DNA from: Photobacterium lipolyticum
GTDB lineage: Bacteria; Pseudomonadota; Gammaproteobacteria; Enterobacterales; Vibrionaceae
NCBI RefSeq assembly: GCF_003026475.1
Contig: NZ_PYMC01000012.1
Location: 81,611 to 145,610 of the forward strand
Direction: 5' to 3'
Length of the DNA: 64,000 nt
A program made the translations under genes and the position numbers. A model generated the notes under the pieces. It ran no database searches. It saw only the letters and a program-made list of their open reading frames with translations, and was not told where the DNA came from. This document shows, piece by piece, positions 38,729 to 47,550 of this stretch (positions are counted from its first letter, which is position 1; the number at the start of each line of letters is the position of its first letter).

Positions 38729-38994
38729 TATACCCAAGTTACCTCAAGATGCAGGATTCAGAGTGATACCAGCCAGTTCAATTCAAGGAAAATGTGCGAA
38801 GGAATGACTGGTCCTTTCGAGTGCATTTGACACCGAAGTGGGCTGGCTGGATCACTCCCGAAGGGCGAGTTTTCCAGGCACTAATGATGCGTTGCTGATT
38901 TTTGATGTAGAGCGACTATATCTGCAAATCAGCGCCTGACCTTAGCGCCTGGAAATTCTCGCTGAAACGAGCATCTTGAGGTTACTTGGGTATA
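38729..38994. repeat. MITE-like dispersed element, 266 bp
   Basis: The 24-base terminal inverted repeats start TATACCCAAGTTACCTCAAG and end CTTGAGGTTACTTGGGTATA, with a single mismatch between the arms. The interior has further pairing arms (TTTCCAGGC with GCCTGGAAA; GCTGATTT with AAATCAGC). No ORF inside. It is flanked by TA-rich sequence. It fills most of the gap between the TM2 and Tim44-like genes. From memory such ends recur in Photobacterium and Vibrio chromosomes, but I cannot verify that here. Confidence 0.8.
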
Positions 38995-39093
38995 TTTTCA
39001 TTAATGTCAGTAACAATTTGAGACGTCTGTTTGATTGACTTTCTAAGGTAGCCCGATAGGATGCTCGAAGAATATGGCAAAGGTATTAAATTA

Positions 39094-39975
39094 ATGAAAC
39101 GCTTCTTTACTCTATTTGCTCTGATTATTGCTGTGTCGTTTACGGCTCCGCATGCTGAGGCAAAAAAATTCGGTGGTGGTAAGTCGTTTGGTAAAAGTTT
39201 TAAAACGGCACCAGTACAAAAAAAACAGCCACAGCAAACTGATACGGTTGGAAAACAAAGCCCAACAGCTGCCCAATCGAGCAAAAAAGGCCTGATGGGA
39301 GGACTGCTGGGCGGACTTCTTGCCGGTGGTTTGCTCGCAGCCTTTTTCGGCGGGGCTTTTGAAGGCATTCAATTTATGGATATGTTGATCTTTGGATTGA
39401 TTGCATTTGTTATATTCAAATTGTTCCAGTCGATGCGTGGCGCGAAAAGTACCCCAATGGGGCATCGAGAGGCTTATGCGGGGAATTCATCACAACGAAG
39501 CCAGCAACACTATCGCCAGGCACCTGAAATGCATGCAGCATCGCAGCCGCAGCAAGCGGGTTCTGCCGCCGATTATGGCTCGACCGATAGCGATGTGCCA
39601 TTTAATCTGCCGCCAAACTTTAACATGAATGCATTTTTAAATGGCTCACGTGATCATTACCGTGTTCTGCAAGGTGCATGGAATCATAACGAGCTTGAGA
39701 AAGTTCGCGAATACGTATCACCAGCACTGTTTGCAGATCTTTGCGCTGAACGTGCCAAGCTTGGTGGCGAGCAGCATACTGAAGTGATGTACGTCGATGC
39801 CGAACTTGTACGAGCAGATTACGATGCGAGCTTAGCCCAGTTAAGTATCAAGTTCTCTGGCCGTTATAAGGATCGTGCCGAAGGTGTCGAGGAAGATATT
39901 ACTGATATCTGGCATCTGGAACGAGATCTACGGGCACCTAATGCTCCTTGGTTAATCGTCGGTATTCAGGCGTAA
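39094..39975 (+). CDS. Tim44-like domain protein
   Basis: A 293-residue membrane-associated protein. The signal peptide is MKRFFTLFALIIAVSFTAPH with likely cleavage after AEA. A lysine- and Gln-rich segment KKFGGGKSFGKSF follows, then a glycine-rich hydrophobic hairpin (GLLGGLLAGGLLAAFFGG and MLIFGLIAFVIFKLF). The C-terminal Tim44-like domain covers about 180-293 (NLPPNFNMNAFLNGSRDHY, DIWHLERDLRAPNAPWLIVGIQA). The start is ATG 39094; an in-frame ATG at 39061 adds residues before the signal peptide. Function in bacteria is not established. Confidence 0.88.
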   Translation: MKRFFTLFALIIAVSFTAPHAEAKKFGGGKSFGKSFKTAPVQKKQPQQTDTVGKQSPTAAQSSKKGLMGGLLGGLLAGGLLAAFFGGAFEGIQFMDMLIFGLIAFVIFKLFQSMRGAKSTPMGHREAYAGNSSQRSQQHYRQAPEMHAASQPQQAGSAADYGSTDSDVPFNLPPNFNMNAFLNGSRDHYRVLQGAWNHNELEKVREYVSPALFADLCAERAKLGGEQHTEVMYVDAELVRADYDASLAQLSIKFSGRYKDRAEGVEEDITDIWHLERDLRAPNAPWLIVGIQA

Positions 39976-40310
39976 CAAATCAAAGTACATACGTTGATAT
40001 AGCTTTAAGCAGCTCGAAATGAGCGGTTTTTTATCCTCTCTAGTGACGGCGCTTGATGAAGAACATTTCGACATGGCATGTGATTTGACTAAAAATCGGC
40101 ATGGCTAAGCACTTGGAATCTCAGTTGAATACGCCGTCATTGCATACCGCAGGTATAAATATCCGAATATTTGAACTGGGTCGCTTTCTCAGCCGCAAAG
40201 ATTGGAAGAGATTGATCTCATCACCTACTTTTATTCTTATCAGCCGCTAGTATTAAACCATCAGAAACAAACCAAGATTTAATTGGTCGTAATTTATAAA
40301 AGAGGTAACT
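39976..40310. other. Non-coding gap after the Tim44-like gene
   Basis: 335 bases with a weak terminator (GCTCGAAATGAGC followed by GGTTTTTTAT at 40014-40033). I see no further gene, repeat or RNA. AGAGGTAAC precedes the next start at 40311. Confidence 0.45.
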
Positions 40311-40556
40311 ATGCCATATACTGCAGAACTTGTTGATGAAATGAACCTTCTCGTGAAATTTCCAATGCACAGCGATTTAGAAGGGATCAAAGTCCGCGGT
40401 GACGCAGCACCTGAAATGGTAGCAGCAGCAAAACGTTTATTTGAGAAAGGGCTGGTCACTCAAGAAGATGGGGGTTACCTGACATTTTCTGGCCATCAGG
40501 CGGTTGAAAGTGCGAAAGCGACGCTGCGTATTCTGACGGGAACTGTCGCTGTTTAA
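40311..40556 (+). CDS. TIGR02647-family small protein
   Basis: An 81-residue protein. MPYTAELVDEMNLLVKF, the GIKVRGDAAPEMVAAAKRLF segment and EKGLVTQEDGGYLTFSG match what I recall of TIGR02647, a gammaproteobacterial family annotated as a possible DNA-binding protein from its winged-helix-like pattern. The ribosome site AGAGGT lies 7 bases before the ATG. No function is established. Convergent with the YkgJ-like gene. Confidence 0.82.
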   Translation: MPYTAELVDEMNLLVKFPMHSDLEGIKVRGDAAPEMVAAAKRLFEKGLVTQEDGGYLTFSGHQAVESAKATLRILTGTVAV

Positions 40557-40608
40557 TATGTGATCATAGATTTTAAAACGTGTTTTAAAATTCTGTTCTA
40601 ACAAATAA

Positions 40609-40632
40609 AAAGCATGGCTCAGGTCATGCTTT
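40609..40632 (-). terminator. Terminator overlapping the ykgJ-like stop codon
   Basis: On the - strand AAAGCATG, an eight-base loop and CATGCTTT are followed by TTATTT. The stop codon of the cysteine-cluster gene (40619-40621) lies inside the loop. A nearby AT palindrome (40570-40591, ATTTTAAAAC..GTTTTAAAAT) may serve the + strand gene. Confidence 0.65.
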
Positions 40633-40867
40633 CAAGTTCTGAGATAACCTGTAGTGCCTGCTCGTTAGATGATCCGCAGACATCCGGACAAGGTTTGAAA
40701 TGATGGCATACCGCCGGACGTTCTGGTTTACCGAATAGCTTACACAGGTTACTTTCATTCAACTGGATACAGCGAATTCCCGCGGGTTTCCCCTCTGGCA
40801 TTCCCGGGATGGCAGAAGAGATACTAGGTGCAATACAGCACGCTCCACAGCCTAAACGACATTCCAT
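40619..40867 (-). CDS. YkgJ-family cysteine cluster protein
   Basis: An 82-residue protein with the C-x3-C-x2-C-C start MECRLGCGACCIAPS, followed by GIRCIQLNESNLCKLFGKPERPAVC and a C-terminal CPDVCG. It belongs to the YkgJ zinc/iron-chelating cysteine-cluster family. The cysteines probably bind a metal; the cellular role is unknown. Another, longer cysteine-cluster gene (YcgN type) starts divergently 229 bases away. Confidence 0.88.
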   Translation of the reverse strand: MECRLGCGACCIAPSISSAIPGMPEGKPAGIRCIQLNESNLCKLFGKPERPAVCHHFKPCPDVCGSSNEQALQVISELESMT

Positions 40868-40962
40868 AACTCACCTATACTTTATTGACCACTCGAAACG
40901 GGTGCGAAAGTTACCATTCAAATGCCATTGGATCAAAAATAATTGCTCGAATAGACCGTAAA

Positions 40963-40980
40963 TAATAATGACTATTATTA
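40963..40980. promoter_or_regulatory. AT-rich palindrome between two cysteine-cluster genes
   Basis: TAATAAT, GACT, ATTATTA: perfect 7-bp arms. It resembles a degenerate Fur box but does not match the 7-1-7 spacing well. It lies between divergent genes and could be a regulator site. Confidence 0.3.
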
Positions 40981-41095
40981 CAGCACTTTTGATGTAAGAT
41001 TCTGATCAAATGCTTGCACTTTACCTGCGGGGCAGCTATAAAACCGCCTCCTTCTGCCATACAGGTTGAGGGCGGTCAAAGAGAAGGTTGGTATC

Positions 41096-41539
41096 ATGGC
41101 ACGTTTTTGGGAAGAGAAAGGCTTAACGGCAATGACTGATCCGGAGTGGGAATCACTCTGTGATGGTTGTGGTAAGTGTTGTCTGCATAAGTTAATTGAT
41201 GATGATACTGATGAGATTTATTTCACGAACGTAGCCTGTAGCTTACTTGATAACAACACGTGCTCATGCAAAGACTACCCAAACCGTTTTGAATCCGGCG
41301 AAGAGTGCCTGAAATTGACGCGTGAACGCATTGATGAGTTTGTCTGGTTACCCGAAACTTGCGCTTACCGCTTACTTGCCGAAGGGAAGTCGCTACCAGA
41401 ATGGCACCCGCTGATCACCGGTTCAAAAGAAGCGATGCACCAAGCGGATGAGTCAGTTCGCGATAAAGTGGTCTACGAGATCGAGGTGATCGACTGGGAA
41501 GACCACATTCTGAATCATCCCAATAGAATACCGGGCTAA
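41096..41539 (+). CDS. ycgN: YcgN-family cysteine cluster protein
   Basis: A 147-residue protein very like E. coli Ycg[79 protein letters not shown] and [12 protein letters not shown]. The cysteines suggest metal binding. Function is unknown (UPF0260). The start is ATG 41096 with GAGAAGG upstream; an in-frame ATG at 41066 is unlikely. A leader hairpin (ACCGCC..GGCGGT at about 41042-41075) precedes it. Confidence 0.9.
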   Translation: MARFWEEKGLTAMTDPEWESLCDGCGKCCLHKLIDDDTDEIYFTNVACSLLDNNTCSCKDYPNRFESGEECLKLTRERIDEFVWLPETCAYRLLAEGKSLPEWHPLITGSKEAMHQADESVRDKVVYEIEVIDWEDHILNHPNRIPG

Positions 41540-41613
41540 TACCAATCCGTATAACTGCGGGTAATCAGCTTTCTTGCCACTAGCAAGACTGATAGAAACC
41601 GAATCAAACGACG

Positions 41614-41668
41614 AATGCCGCCATCTTGTCGCCACTATTATGATGGCGACAGTGGCGGCATTGTTTTA
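41614..41668. terminator. Strong bidirectional terminator between ycgN and dusC
   Basis: Two stacked perfect stems: AATGCCGCCA (41614-41623) with TGGCGGCATT (41653-41662), and inside it GTCGCCA (41628-41634) with TGGCGAC (41644-41650). GTTTTAT follows. Convergent genes lie on both sides. Confidence 0.85.
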
Positions 41669-41677
41669 TGGGGGACG

Positions 41678-42628
41678 TTAAGCCGCCAGATTGTGGTGAG
41701 CTTGCTGCAGAATTGAAATGATTGGCGCGGCTTTGTTCAAACTGCGAATATCGGCAAATAGCGCTTTGGCTTCAGGGTATTGATGTCGAAGATAGGCAAA
41801 CCACTGTTTCACCCGATTCGGGTAGTAAAGCCCCTTATCGCCTTTAATTTCAAATTGAGAGTAGCGAAGCAGCAATTCGAGTACTTCACTCCATGTCATA
41901 TGATCTTCGTTGCGTTTCACAACGTTACACAGGTTAGGCAGATTGAGGGCACCACGACAGACCATCAGGGAGTCTGTGTTGGTGGCTTGCAGGCAGGCTT
42001 GACCATTTTGGTAATTCCAGACTTCACCATTAGCGATGATCGGAATGGTGATTTTTTCTTTGGTCTGGCGAATGTAATCCCACTTAATAGCATCAGCTTT
42101 ATAGCCATCAACCTTGGTACGGGCATGAATGACGATTTCATCGGCCCCGGCTTGCGCGACGGCATCGGCTATCTCAAAACAATGATTGGGATCATCCCAG
42201 CCTAAGCGCACCTTGGCGGTGATCGGTTTTGTAGGATGAACTGCACCGCGAACCGCTTTGACTATCTGATAGATCGACTCTGGCTCTTTGAGCAAGACGG
42301 CACCGCCGCGGCTTTTGTTGACCGATTTTGCCGGGCAGCCAAAGTTAATATCAATGCCAGCAGAGCCTAATTTAATCGCACGATGGGCATTTTCAGCCAT
42401 CCATTGAGGTTCTTGTCCCAATAGCTGAACGCGAACGGGGGTGCCAGCGGTTGTTTTGCCGCCATTGTGCAGTTCAGGGCACAAGCGATAAAAAACACTA
42501 TTAGGTAACAGACGATCTGTTATGCGGATGAATTCAGTCACACACAGATCATAGTCATTAATATCGGTTAGCATCTCTCGCATTAAATGGTCTAACACGC
42601 CTTCCATCGGACCCAATATGACTCGCAT
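41678..42628 (-). CDS. dusC: tRNA-dihydrouridine(16) synthase DusC
   Basis: An FMN enzyme that reduces U16 of tRNA to dihydrouridine. It has 316 residues. RVILGPMEGVLDHLMREMLT at the start, GIDINFGCPAKSVNKSRGGA (with the catalytic Cys), VRLGWDD, VIHARTKVDGYKA and IIANGEVWN are family motifs; the start PMEGVLD is typical of DusC. The ATG at 42628 follows GAGAGGT; a TTG four codons upstream would swallow the ribosome site. Confidence 0.94.
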   Translation of the reverse strand: MRVILGPMEGVLDHLMREMLTDINDYDLCVTEFIRITDRLLPNSVFYRLCPELHNGGKTTAGTPVRVQLLGQEPQWMAENAHRAIKLGSAGIDINFGCPAKSVNKSRGGAVLLKEPESIYQIVKAVRGAVHPTKPITAKVRLGWDDPNHCFEIADAVAQAGADEIVIHARTKVDGYKADAIKWDYIRQTKEKITIPIIANGEVWNYQNGQACLQATNTDSLMVCRGALNLPNLCNVVKRNEDHMTWSEVLELLLRYSQFEIKGDKGLYYPNRVKQWFAYLRHQYPEAKALFADIRSLNKAAPIISILQQAHHNLAA

Positions 42629-42646
42629 AACACCTCTCAACGTTTA

Positions 42647-42692
42647 ATACCCATTCACATTACCATTTGGTCATCGTTAAGCGAATGGGTAT
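42647..42692. repeat. Perfect 10-bp inverted repeat upstream of dusC
   Basis: ATACCCATTC (42647-42656) and GAATGGGTAT (42683-42692) with a 26-base spacer. It lies between the NAD(P)-binding protein gene and dusC, both on the - strand, and could end transcripts of the first or be a small mobile-type palindrome. No T-run. Confidence 0.5.
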
Positions 42693-42754
42693 AGGGTGCG
42701 AGATTTTAGTTCGGAATCGAGGTTTTGTCACCTGATCATGAGAAGCTCAGGTAT

Positions 42755-43447
42755 TTAAGAAGAGTGGTGGGTGTGTGGTTGGAGTGATTTACCGGCAACA
42801 ACCCGCACGCTGTGATTATCAACGCGTTTGTGCTCAAGGCTCAGTGCCAGCATGCTGCGGGCAACATCTTCTGCCGGGATGGGATTGAGGTGAGCTAACG
42901 GACCGATTAGCAGCGGTTTAATTAACGCAAAAATACGCTGGCCGATGATCTCATCGTGCCTTGGTTTCGATCTCTCTCCTTTCAATGGCCCGGGGCGAAC
43001 AAAGGTACAGCGGGAGAAACCCAGCTTGCTGAGTGCTTTTTCCATTTTCCCTTTGCTGCGTAAATAATGAGAGGGTGACCATGGGTGAGCAAACAAGCTG
43101 GAGATCACCACCAGATTTGTGACTCCAAGCAATTGCATGGTCGTGGCAACCTCTTTGACCAGCTGAAAATCAACGGCTTCAAGGGCGGCGTTACTCCCAG
43201 CCTGTTTTTTTGTTGTTCCCAGGCAGATAAAACCATAGGTCGGGGTAATATCGGTTTCATCCCAAGCGGTAATACGCAGCTCAGGATGAATAATTTGTAC
43301 TAACTTTTTGCTGTGAAAAGGAAGTTCACGGCGAGAAAGGGAATAGACCCTCTGAAAGTGGTCATGTGCGAGCAGCAGGTGAAGCAGCTCATCTCCGACT
43401 AGGCCACTGGCTCCGGCAATAATCGCACTTGCTTTTACCTGACTCAT
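42755..43447 (-). CDS. NAD(P)-binding oxidoreductase, atypical SDR (HTATIP2/YbjT-like)
   Basis: A 230-residue Rossmann-fold protein. The cofactor turn is IIAGASGLVGDELL near residue 10. YGFICLGTTKKQAGS, LVVISSLFAHPWSPSHYLRSKGKMEKAL (with a YxxxK-like pair) and FVRPGPLKGER follow. This pattern fits atypical SDRs such as HTATIP2-like proteins; the substrate is unknown. The start is the ATG at 43447 behind GAGGAA. Upstream lies the divergent SEC-C gene, 235 bases away. Confidence 0.82.
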   Translation of the reverse strand: MSQVKASAIIAGASGLVGDELLHLLLAHDHFQRVYSLSRRELPFHSKKLVQIIHPELRITAWDETDITPTYGFICLGTTKKQAGSNAALEAVDFQLVKEVATTMQLLGVTNLVVISSLFAHPWSPSHYLRSKGKMEKALSKLGFSRCTFVRPGPLKGERSKPRHDEIIGQRIFALIKPLLIGPLAHLNPIPAEDVARSMLALSLEHKRVDNHSVRVVAGKSLQPHTHHSS

Positions 43448-43682
43448 CAACGTTCTTCCTCATAGGGGCATATACAAATGCGTTTAGTTTAATAGATCTA
43501 TTTGACGGCAATTGAATCAGTTTTGCCTGTATCGGCATCAAACATCAACAAAAAACATTGAAAATTGTCGGTTGAGTTGAAGACAAGATGATCCCGTCGA
43601 TATTTTTTGAAACGGATATTGTCAGGGGAGTTGGTATATAATCGCCCCATCTTCTGAATTGTTCGAAAAACCGGAAAAGAAA

Positions 43683-44330
43683 ATGACAGATTTAATGACA
43701 CTACCTGCTGACTGGAAAGGCATGCCTGCAGCATTTGTAGAAGGCGCTTTACTGGCTGCGAATGCTAACCCTAAACCTCTGGAGCCAGAGGCGTGGTTGC
43801 CGGTGTTAATCAACGGTGGTGTGGTCGAAGATGAGCAAGAAGCGATCACGGCAGAGCAGAAAAAGGCCGTATTAAGTCATTTTGAACTGCAGTACTGTCA
43901 TATCAAAGCCGGTGAGTTCGAACTTCCACAACCGTTGGTATGGGATGCGGAAAAGGGCGTGACGGAGGCATTGAGTCATTTTGCCGAAGGGTTTATGGCT
44001 GTCTGGCCGACCATTGAGCCCAATTGGGCTGAGCAGACGATGTCTGACGGTACCATGCGTATGCTGTCAGCATTAATTACGACGTTGATGTTGTTGCTGG
44101 ATGAAGAAGAAACCCGGGCTCAAATGAAAGAGGCCGGGGTGACAGGCATGCCGGAACTGGCCGATTTGTATTCTCAATTACCGTTGATGCTCACTGAAGT
44201 CGTGATGGCGGCAGATGAACTTCAGCAAGGTGCAGCGGCGCAGGCGGTAAATCCTTATAAAGAGATGAGCCGTAATGATCCTTGCTTGTGTGATAGCGGC
44301 AAAAAATTCAAACACTGCTGTGGCAAGTAA
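43683..44330 (+). CDS. UPF0149/YecA-like protein with SEC-C zinc motif
   Basis: A 215-residue protein. Residues about 10-185 are an all-alpha UPF0149 (YecA/YgfB-like) domain: MPAAFVEGALLAANANPKP, EGFMAVWPTIEPNWAEQ, then TTLMLLLDEEET. The C-terminus SRNDPCLCDSGKKFKHCCGK is a SEC-C zinc-binding motif of the kind that ends SecA. The start ATG 43683 is behind GGAAAAGAA. The stop overlaps the Nudix gene start in TAATG. The role is unknown; YecA-type proteins have been linked to ribosome- or SecA-associated binding. Confidence 0.85.
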   Translation: MTDLMTLPADWKGMPAAFVEGALLAANANPKPLEPEAWLPVLINGGVVEDEQEAITAEQKKAVLSHFELQYCHIKAGEFELPQPLVWDAEKGVTEALSHFAEGFMAVWPTIEPNWAEQTMSDGTMRMLSALITTLMLLLDEEETRAQMKEAGVTGMPELADLYSQLPLMLTEVVMAADELQQGAAAQAVNPYKEMSRNDPCLCDSGKKFKHCCGK

Positions 44331-44788
44331 TGTCAGAGCATTCTGCGACAGTACGTACCATTCGGCACCAGGACAAACCAGTCATTATTGTTGTCGCGGG
44401 TGTGATTGAAAAAGATGCCCGTTATCTGCTTGCCCAACGCTTTGAGCATGCAAGCCAAGGTGGTCTGTGGGAGTTTCCCGGTGGCAAAGTGGAAGCGGGC
44501 GAAACACCGGAACAAGCATTAGAGCGTGAGCTGTCGGAAGAGTTGGCGATACAGACAACCACAGGAAAGTGGCTGGCTGATAGTATTTTTGATTATGGTG
44601 ATAAGGTCATTCACCTTAAAGGCTATATCAGTCATTGGCAATCTGGCGACCTGCAGCTTCATAGCCATCAGGATGCAATCTGGGTTGAGAAAGTGTCAAT
44701 AGCGCAGTACGAGCTGTGTCCGGCGGATTACCCGATTGTCGAGGCGCTCAACAAAGGTGTGAGTGACGAGAAGCTAGTGACTAGGTAA
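44330..44788 (+). CDS. Nudix hydrolase, MutT/NudG-like
   Basis: A 152-residue pyrophosphohydrolase. The Nudix box is complete: GGKVEAGETPEQALEREL continuing SEELAI (about 54-76). The N-terminal VIIVVAGVIEKDARYLLAQR is typical of MutT-like 8-oxo-dGTPases and NudG; which substrate it cleaves cannot be read here. It is coupled to the upstream SEC-C gene by one base. The last ten residues (GVSDEKLVTR) are encoded by sequence that matches the heptamer repeat family (GAGTGAC GAGAAGC TAGTGAC TAGGTAA), so its natural C-terminus may have been extended by the repeat. Confidence 0.87.
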   Translation: MSEHSATVRTIRHQDKPVIIVVAGVIEKDARYLLAQRFEHASQGGLWEFPGGKVEAGETPEQALERELSEELAIQTTTGKWLADSIFDYGDKVIHLKGYISHWQSGDLQLHSHQDAIWVEKVSIAQYELCPADYPIVEALNKGVSDEKLVTR

Positions 44789-44850
44789 AAGTAGCGAGAG
44801 ATAGAGGCGAGGGTCTAGTTTCTCGCCACTCGCCACTCGCTTCTAGTAAC
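44759..44850. repeat. Heptamer repeat element covering the mutT-like/dsbB junction
   Basis: 7-base units run from inside the Nudix gene through the gap into the dsbB stop: GAGTGAC, GAGAAGC, TAGTGAC, TAGGTAA, then AGTTTCT, CGCCACT, CGCCACT, CGCTTCT. GGCGAG (44806-44811) pairs with CTCGCC (44822-44827). The Nudix stop (44786-44788) and the dsbB stop (44843-44845, within CTTCTAG) both lie in the element. Confidence 0.75.
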
Positions 44851-45364
44851 GTTTAATCTTTTTGCCAAAAAATTGTGCAATAACAATCAACGCAAGTGCG
44901 ATTAGATTCGCGGCAAAAATAACCACTAACCACTGCGGCATCGACTGACCGAGGAAACTCCACACCACTTCACTGCAATCGCCATAGGCTTCGAACATCC
45001 ATGGAGCCCATTGGTTGAGTGGTGCCCAGCTCGGAAACTGGACAAACAGATCACAGGTCGCGAAAGGTGATGGGTTGAATTGATAGTCAACATGCTGACG
45101 GGCTAATTGCAGACCTATGAATGCGCTATACCCCCAGCCAGCCAAGCCAGCCCAGCGAAATATCGCATTTTGTGGTGCAATGAACCCGACAATAGCTGCA
45201 AAACCGATCCCCATCATCGCAACGCGTTCATAAATACACATCACACAAGGTCCAAGTTTCATTACGTGCTGGAAGAACAGGGCACAACCTTCAAAGAAGA
45301 TGATGAACAGTAGCAGTAACAGCCATGATGTCCGACTTTTTGAGAATGTATTCAGAAATTGCAT
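44843..45364 (-). CDS. dsbB: Disulfide bond formation protein DsbB
   Basis: An inner-membrane quinone reductase that reoxidises periplasmic DsbA. It has 173 residues and four TM helices. The cysteine pairs match E. coli numbering closely: Cys40-x2-Cys43 in GPCVMCIYERVAM, and Cys104 and Cys130 in the second periplasmic loop (FATCDLF; YGDCSEV). It lies downstream of nhaB as in E. coli, separated by a terminator for nhaB. Its last codons (KKIKRY) end directly in the heptamer repeat. Confidence 0.95.
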   Translation of the reverse strand: MQFLNTFSKSRTSWLLLLLFIIFFEGCALFFQHVMKLGPCVMCIYERVAMMGIGFAAIVGFIAPQNAIFRWAGLAGWGYSAFIGLQLARQHVDYQFNPSPFATCDLFVQFPSWAPLNQWAPWMFEAYGDCSEVVWSFLGQSMPQWLVVIFAANLIALALIVIAQFFGKKIKRY

Positions 45365-45387
45365 AGGATGATCTCTAAGCTAACTGG

Positions 45388-45416
45388 AATAAAGCAAAGC
45401 CCTGACTTATCAGGGC
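45388..45416 (-). terminator. Terminator downstream of nhaB
   Basis: GCCCTGA (45399-45405) pairs with TCAGGGC (45410-45416) around four bases. On the - strand it is followed by TTTGCTTTATT. It separates nhaB from dsbB. Confidence 0.82.
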
Positions 45417-45459
45417 CTTGAAGTATTATATCTGACTCTTATCTTCGCGAAAGATTCAA

Positions 45460-47052
45460 TTAATGTCCAGCAGCAGGTGCGATAGTCGATATGGCTTCTG
45501 CTGTATGATGAGCTAGCCAGCCCATGTCATAGAACCATGAGGTCATAGGTGCCAGCATAAACTCGATACCAGCCAGACCAACCAGTGCCAGAACAATGGT
45601 ATAAGGCAGTGCCATATACACCATGCGGCCATAAGACAGGCGAATTAACGGAGCCAGGGCGGAGGTCAACGCAAATAGGAAGGCCGCCTGACCGTTAGGT
45701 GTTGCCACTGACGGTAGGTTGGTACCAGTGTTAATCGCGACTGCCAGCATATCGAACTGGTCACGAGTGATCACACCGTTAAGCAGCGCTGTTTTTACTT
45801 CGTTGATATAAACCGTACCGACAAAGACGTTATCTGACACCATCGACAGCAGGCCGTTGGCAATATAGAACATCGTCATCTGGGCGCTGCCTTCCAGGCT
45901 CAGCACCATATTGATAATTGGCGCGAATAGGTGTTGGTCGATAATAACCGCGACAATCGAGAAGAAGACGGCCAATAACGCGGTGAACGGCAGTGCTTCT
46001 TCAAACGCTTTACCTAATGCGTGCTCTTCGGTGATACCGGTAAAGGAGGTGGCGAAAATAATAACTGTCAGACCGATCAGGCCAACAGCGGCTAAGTGCA
46101 ATGCTAATCCTATGATTAGCCATACTGCAATTAACGCCTGAACAGTCAGTTTTGCGTAATCAATGTTGGTGCGGTTTCGACGTTCTTCGTTATCAAAGTC
46201 AACCAGGATCTTGCGAACGTTTTCCGGCAGGCGGGTACCGTAGCCGCAAATCTGGAATTTTTCGACAAGCACGCAAGTGAGTAGGCCGCAGAGGAACACA
46301 GGTACTGTGACAGGTGCCATACGGATAATGAATTCACCAAACATCCAGCCAGCCTGGTCGGCAATGATCAGGTTCTGAGGTTCACCCACCATGGTCATAA
46401 CCCCACCCAGTGCAGTACCAATACCCGCATGCATTAGCAGGCTGCGAAGGAATGCGCGGTAATTCTCAAGGTCGTTACGGCTTACTTCGCGAATATGCAA
46501 ATCGGTTGTGTGGTCGTGAGCAGAGTGAGGCTCTTGCCCCGATGCGACCTTGTGGTAGATGCTGTAGAAACCAATGGTTACACTAATTACCACTGCAATA
46601 ACAGTCAGTGCATCAAGGAATGCCGACAAAAAAGCAGCCATCACCACAAAGGAAAGCGATAACAGGGTTTTTGAGTGGATACCGATAAGAATTTTGGTAA
46701 AGATAAAAAGCAGCAACTGCTTCATAAAGTAGATACCCGCTACCATAAAGATCAGTAGTAGGATTACTTCGATGTTTGCAACCAGTTCATGTTTAACCTG
46801 AGCTGGGCTGGTCATACCGATAGCGACAGCTTCAATCGCCAACAGACCACCGGGTTGTAATGGGTAGCACTTTAATGCCATGGCCAGAGTGAAGATGAAT
46901 TCAATCACTAACAACCAACCCGCAACAAAAGGGTCAATGAGGAAGAAAACAACAGGGTTGATAATTAGAAATGCAATAATTGCAATTTTGTACCAATCAG
47001 GTGCCTTACCTAAAAAGTTCTTTATAAAGGCGTTCCCTAACGAAATAGCCAT
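45460..47052 (-). CDS. nhaB: Na+/H+ antiporter NhaB
   Basis: An inner-membrane sodium/proton antiporter important for pH and salt homeostasis. It has 530 residues with about twelve hydrophobic segments. It opens [20 protein letters not shown], and includes [40 protein letters not shown] and [20 protein letters not shown], conserved in the family. It is divergent from fadR, as in E. coli, across a 498-base gap containing a 9-bp inverted repeat. Confidence 0.96.
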   Translation of the reverse strand: MAISLGNAFIKNFLGKAPDWYKIAIIAFLIINPVVFFLIDPFVAGWLLVIEFIFTLAMALKCYPLQPGGLLAIEAVAIGMTSPAQVKHELVANIEVILLLIFMVAGIYFMKQLLLFIFTKILIGIHSKTLLSLSFVVMAAFLSAFLDALTVIAVVISVTIGFYSIYHKVASGQEPHSAHDHTTDLHIREVSRNDLENYRAFLRSLLMHAGIGTALGGVMTMVGEPQNLIIADQAGWMFGEFIIRMAPVTVPVFLCGLLTCVLVEKFQICGYGTRLPENVRKILVDFDNEERRNRTNIDYAKLTVQALIAVWLIIGLALHLAAVGLIGLTVIIFATSFTGITEEHALGKAFEEALPFTALLAVFFSIVAVIIDQHLFAPIINMVLSLEGSAQMTMFYIANGLLSMVSDNVFVGTVYINEVKTALLNGVITRDQFDMLAVAINTGTNLPSVATPNGQAAFLFALTSALAPLIRLSYGRMVYMALPYTIVLALVGLAGIEFMLAPMTSWFYDMGWLAHHTAEAISTIAPAAGH

Positions 47053-47550
47053 GCTTTGGATCTCTTGTAATGCGTAAATTAATGTATGAGCTGTGTGCTG
47101 TCATGCCTTTACAGTCTGAGATCGGGATAACCATAAAATTGTGGTATTGGTTAACGAGTTCTTCATGAGACGTTTTAAGCTAAAAACCATAACCAGGTAA
47201 CAGATATGGGCAGGATGGTGTTTAACTTAAAGCAGGTAGCAGCTTCCGTTTAGCTCCCGGTATTTATTTGGTGCTAACTGTACAGTTAGATCTGGATCAG
47301 TCAAGCCGTGAGATATGAAATGTTAGTTTTATTAACATTTCATCACAAAACGGGAGTTCTGATGTGCCAGAATACCAGTAATGCAATTTACCGTTAAAGT
47401 TGTAAGCAAATGTTGCGCAATATCAAACTTAGCTGCCTAACTTGAATTCAAGATATGGATCATTTTTCACCACGGTTTCGTCTATTGCATAACTAGTGGT
47501 ATGATGAGTTCATAAAATGTAAGCAAGAAGCAAATTGGAAAAGTAATTAG
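47053..47550. promoter_or_regulatory. nhaB/fadR divergent regulatory region
   Basis: 498 non-coding bases. The clearest structure is the inverted repeat GAAATGTTA (47317-47325) and TAACATTTC (47333-47341) with a 7-base spacer. The region also has ATCTGGATCAGTCAAG near 47290, which only partly resembles a FadR operator. I cannot assign promoters with confidence. Confidence 0.45.

Noticed and set aside
40963..40980. Fur box
   Set aside because: Perfect AT palindrome, but spacing and bases fit the Fur 7-1-7 pattern poorly; kept only as a generic palindrome.
47285..47310. FadR operator near ATCTGGATCAGTCAAG
   Set aside because: Only the left half resembles the E. coli consensus; too weak to list as a site.
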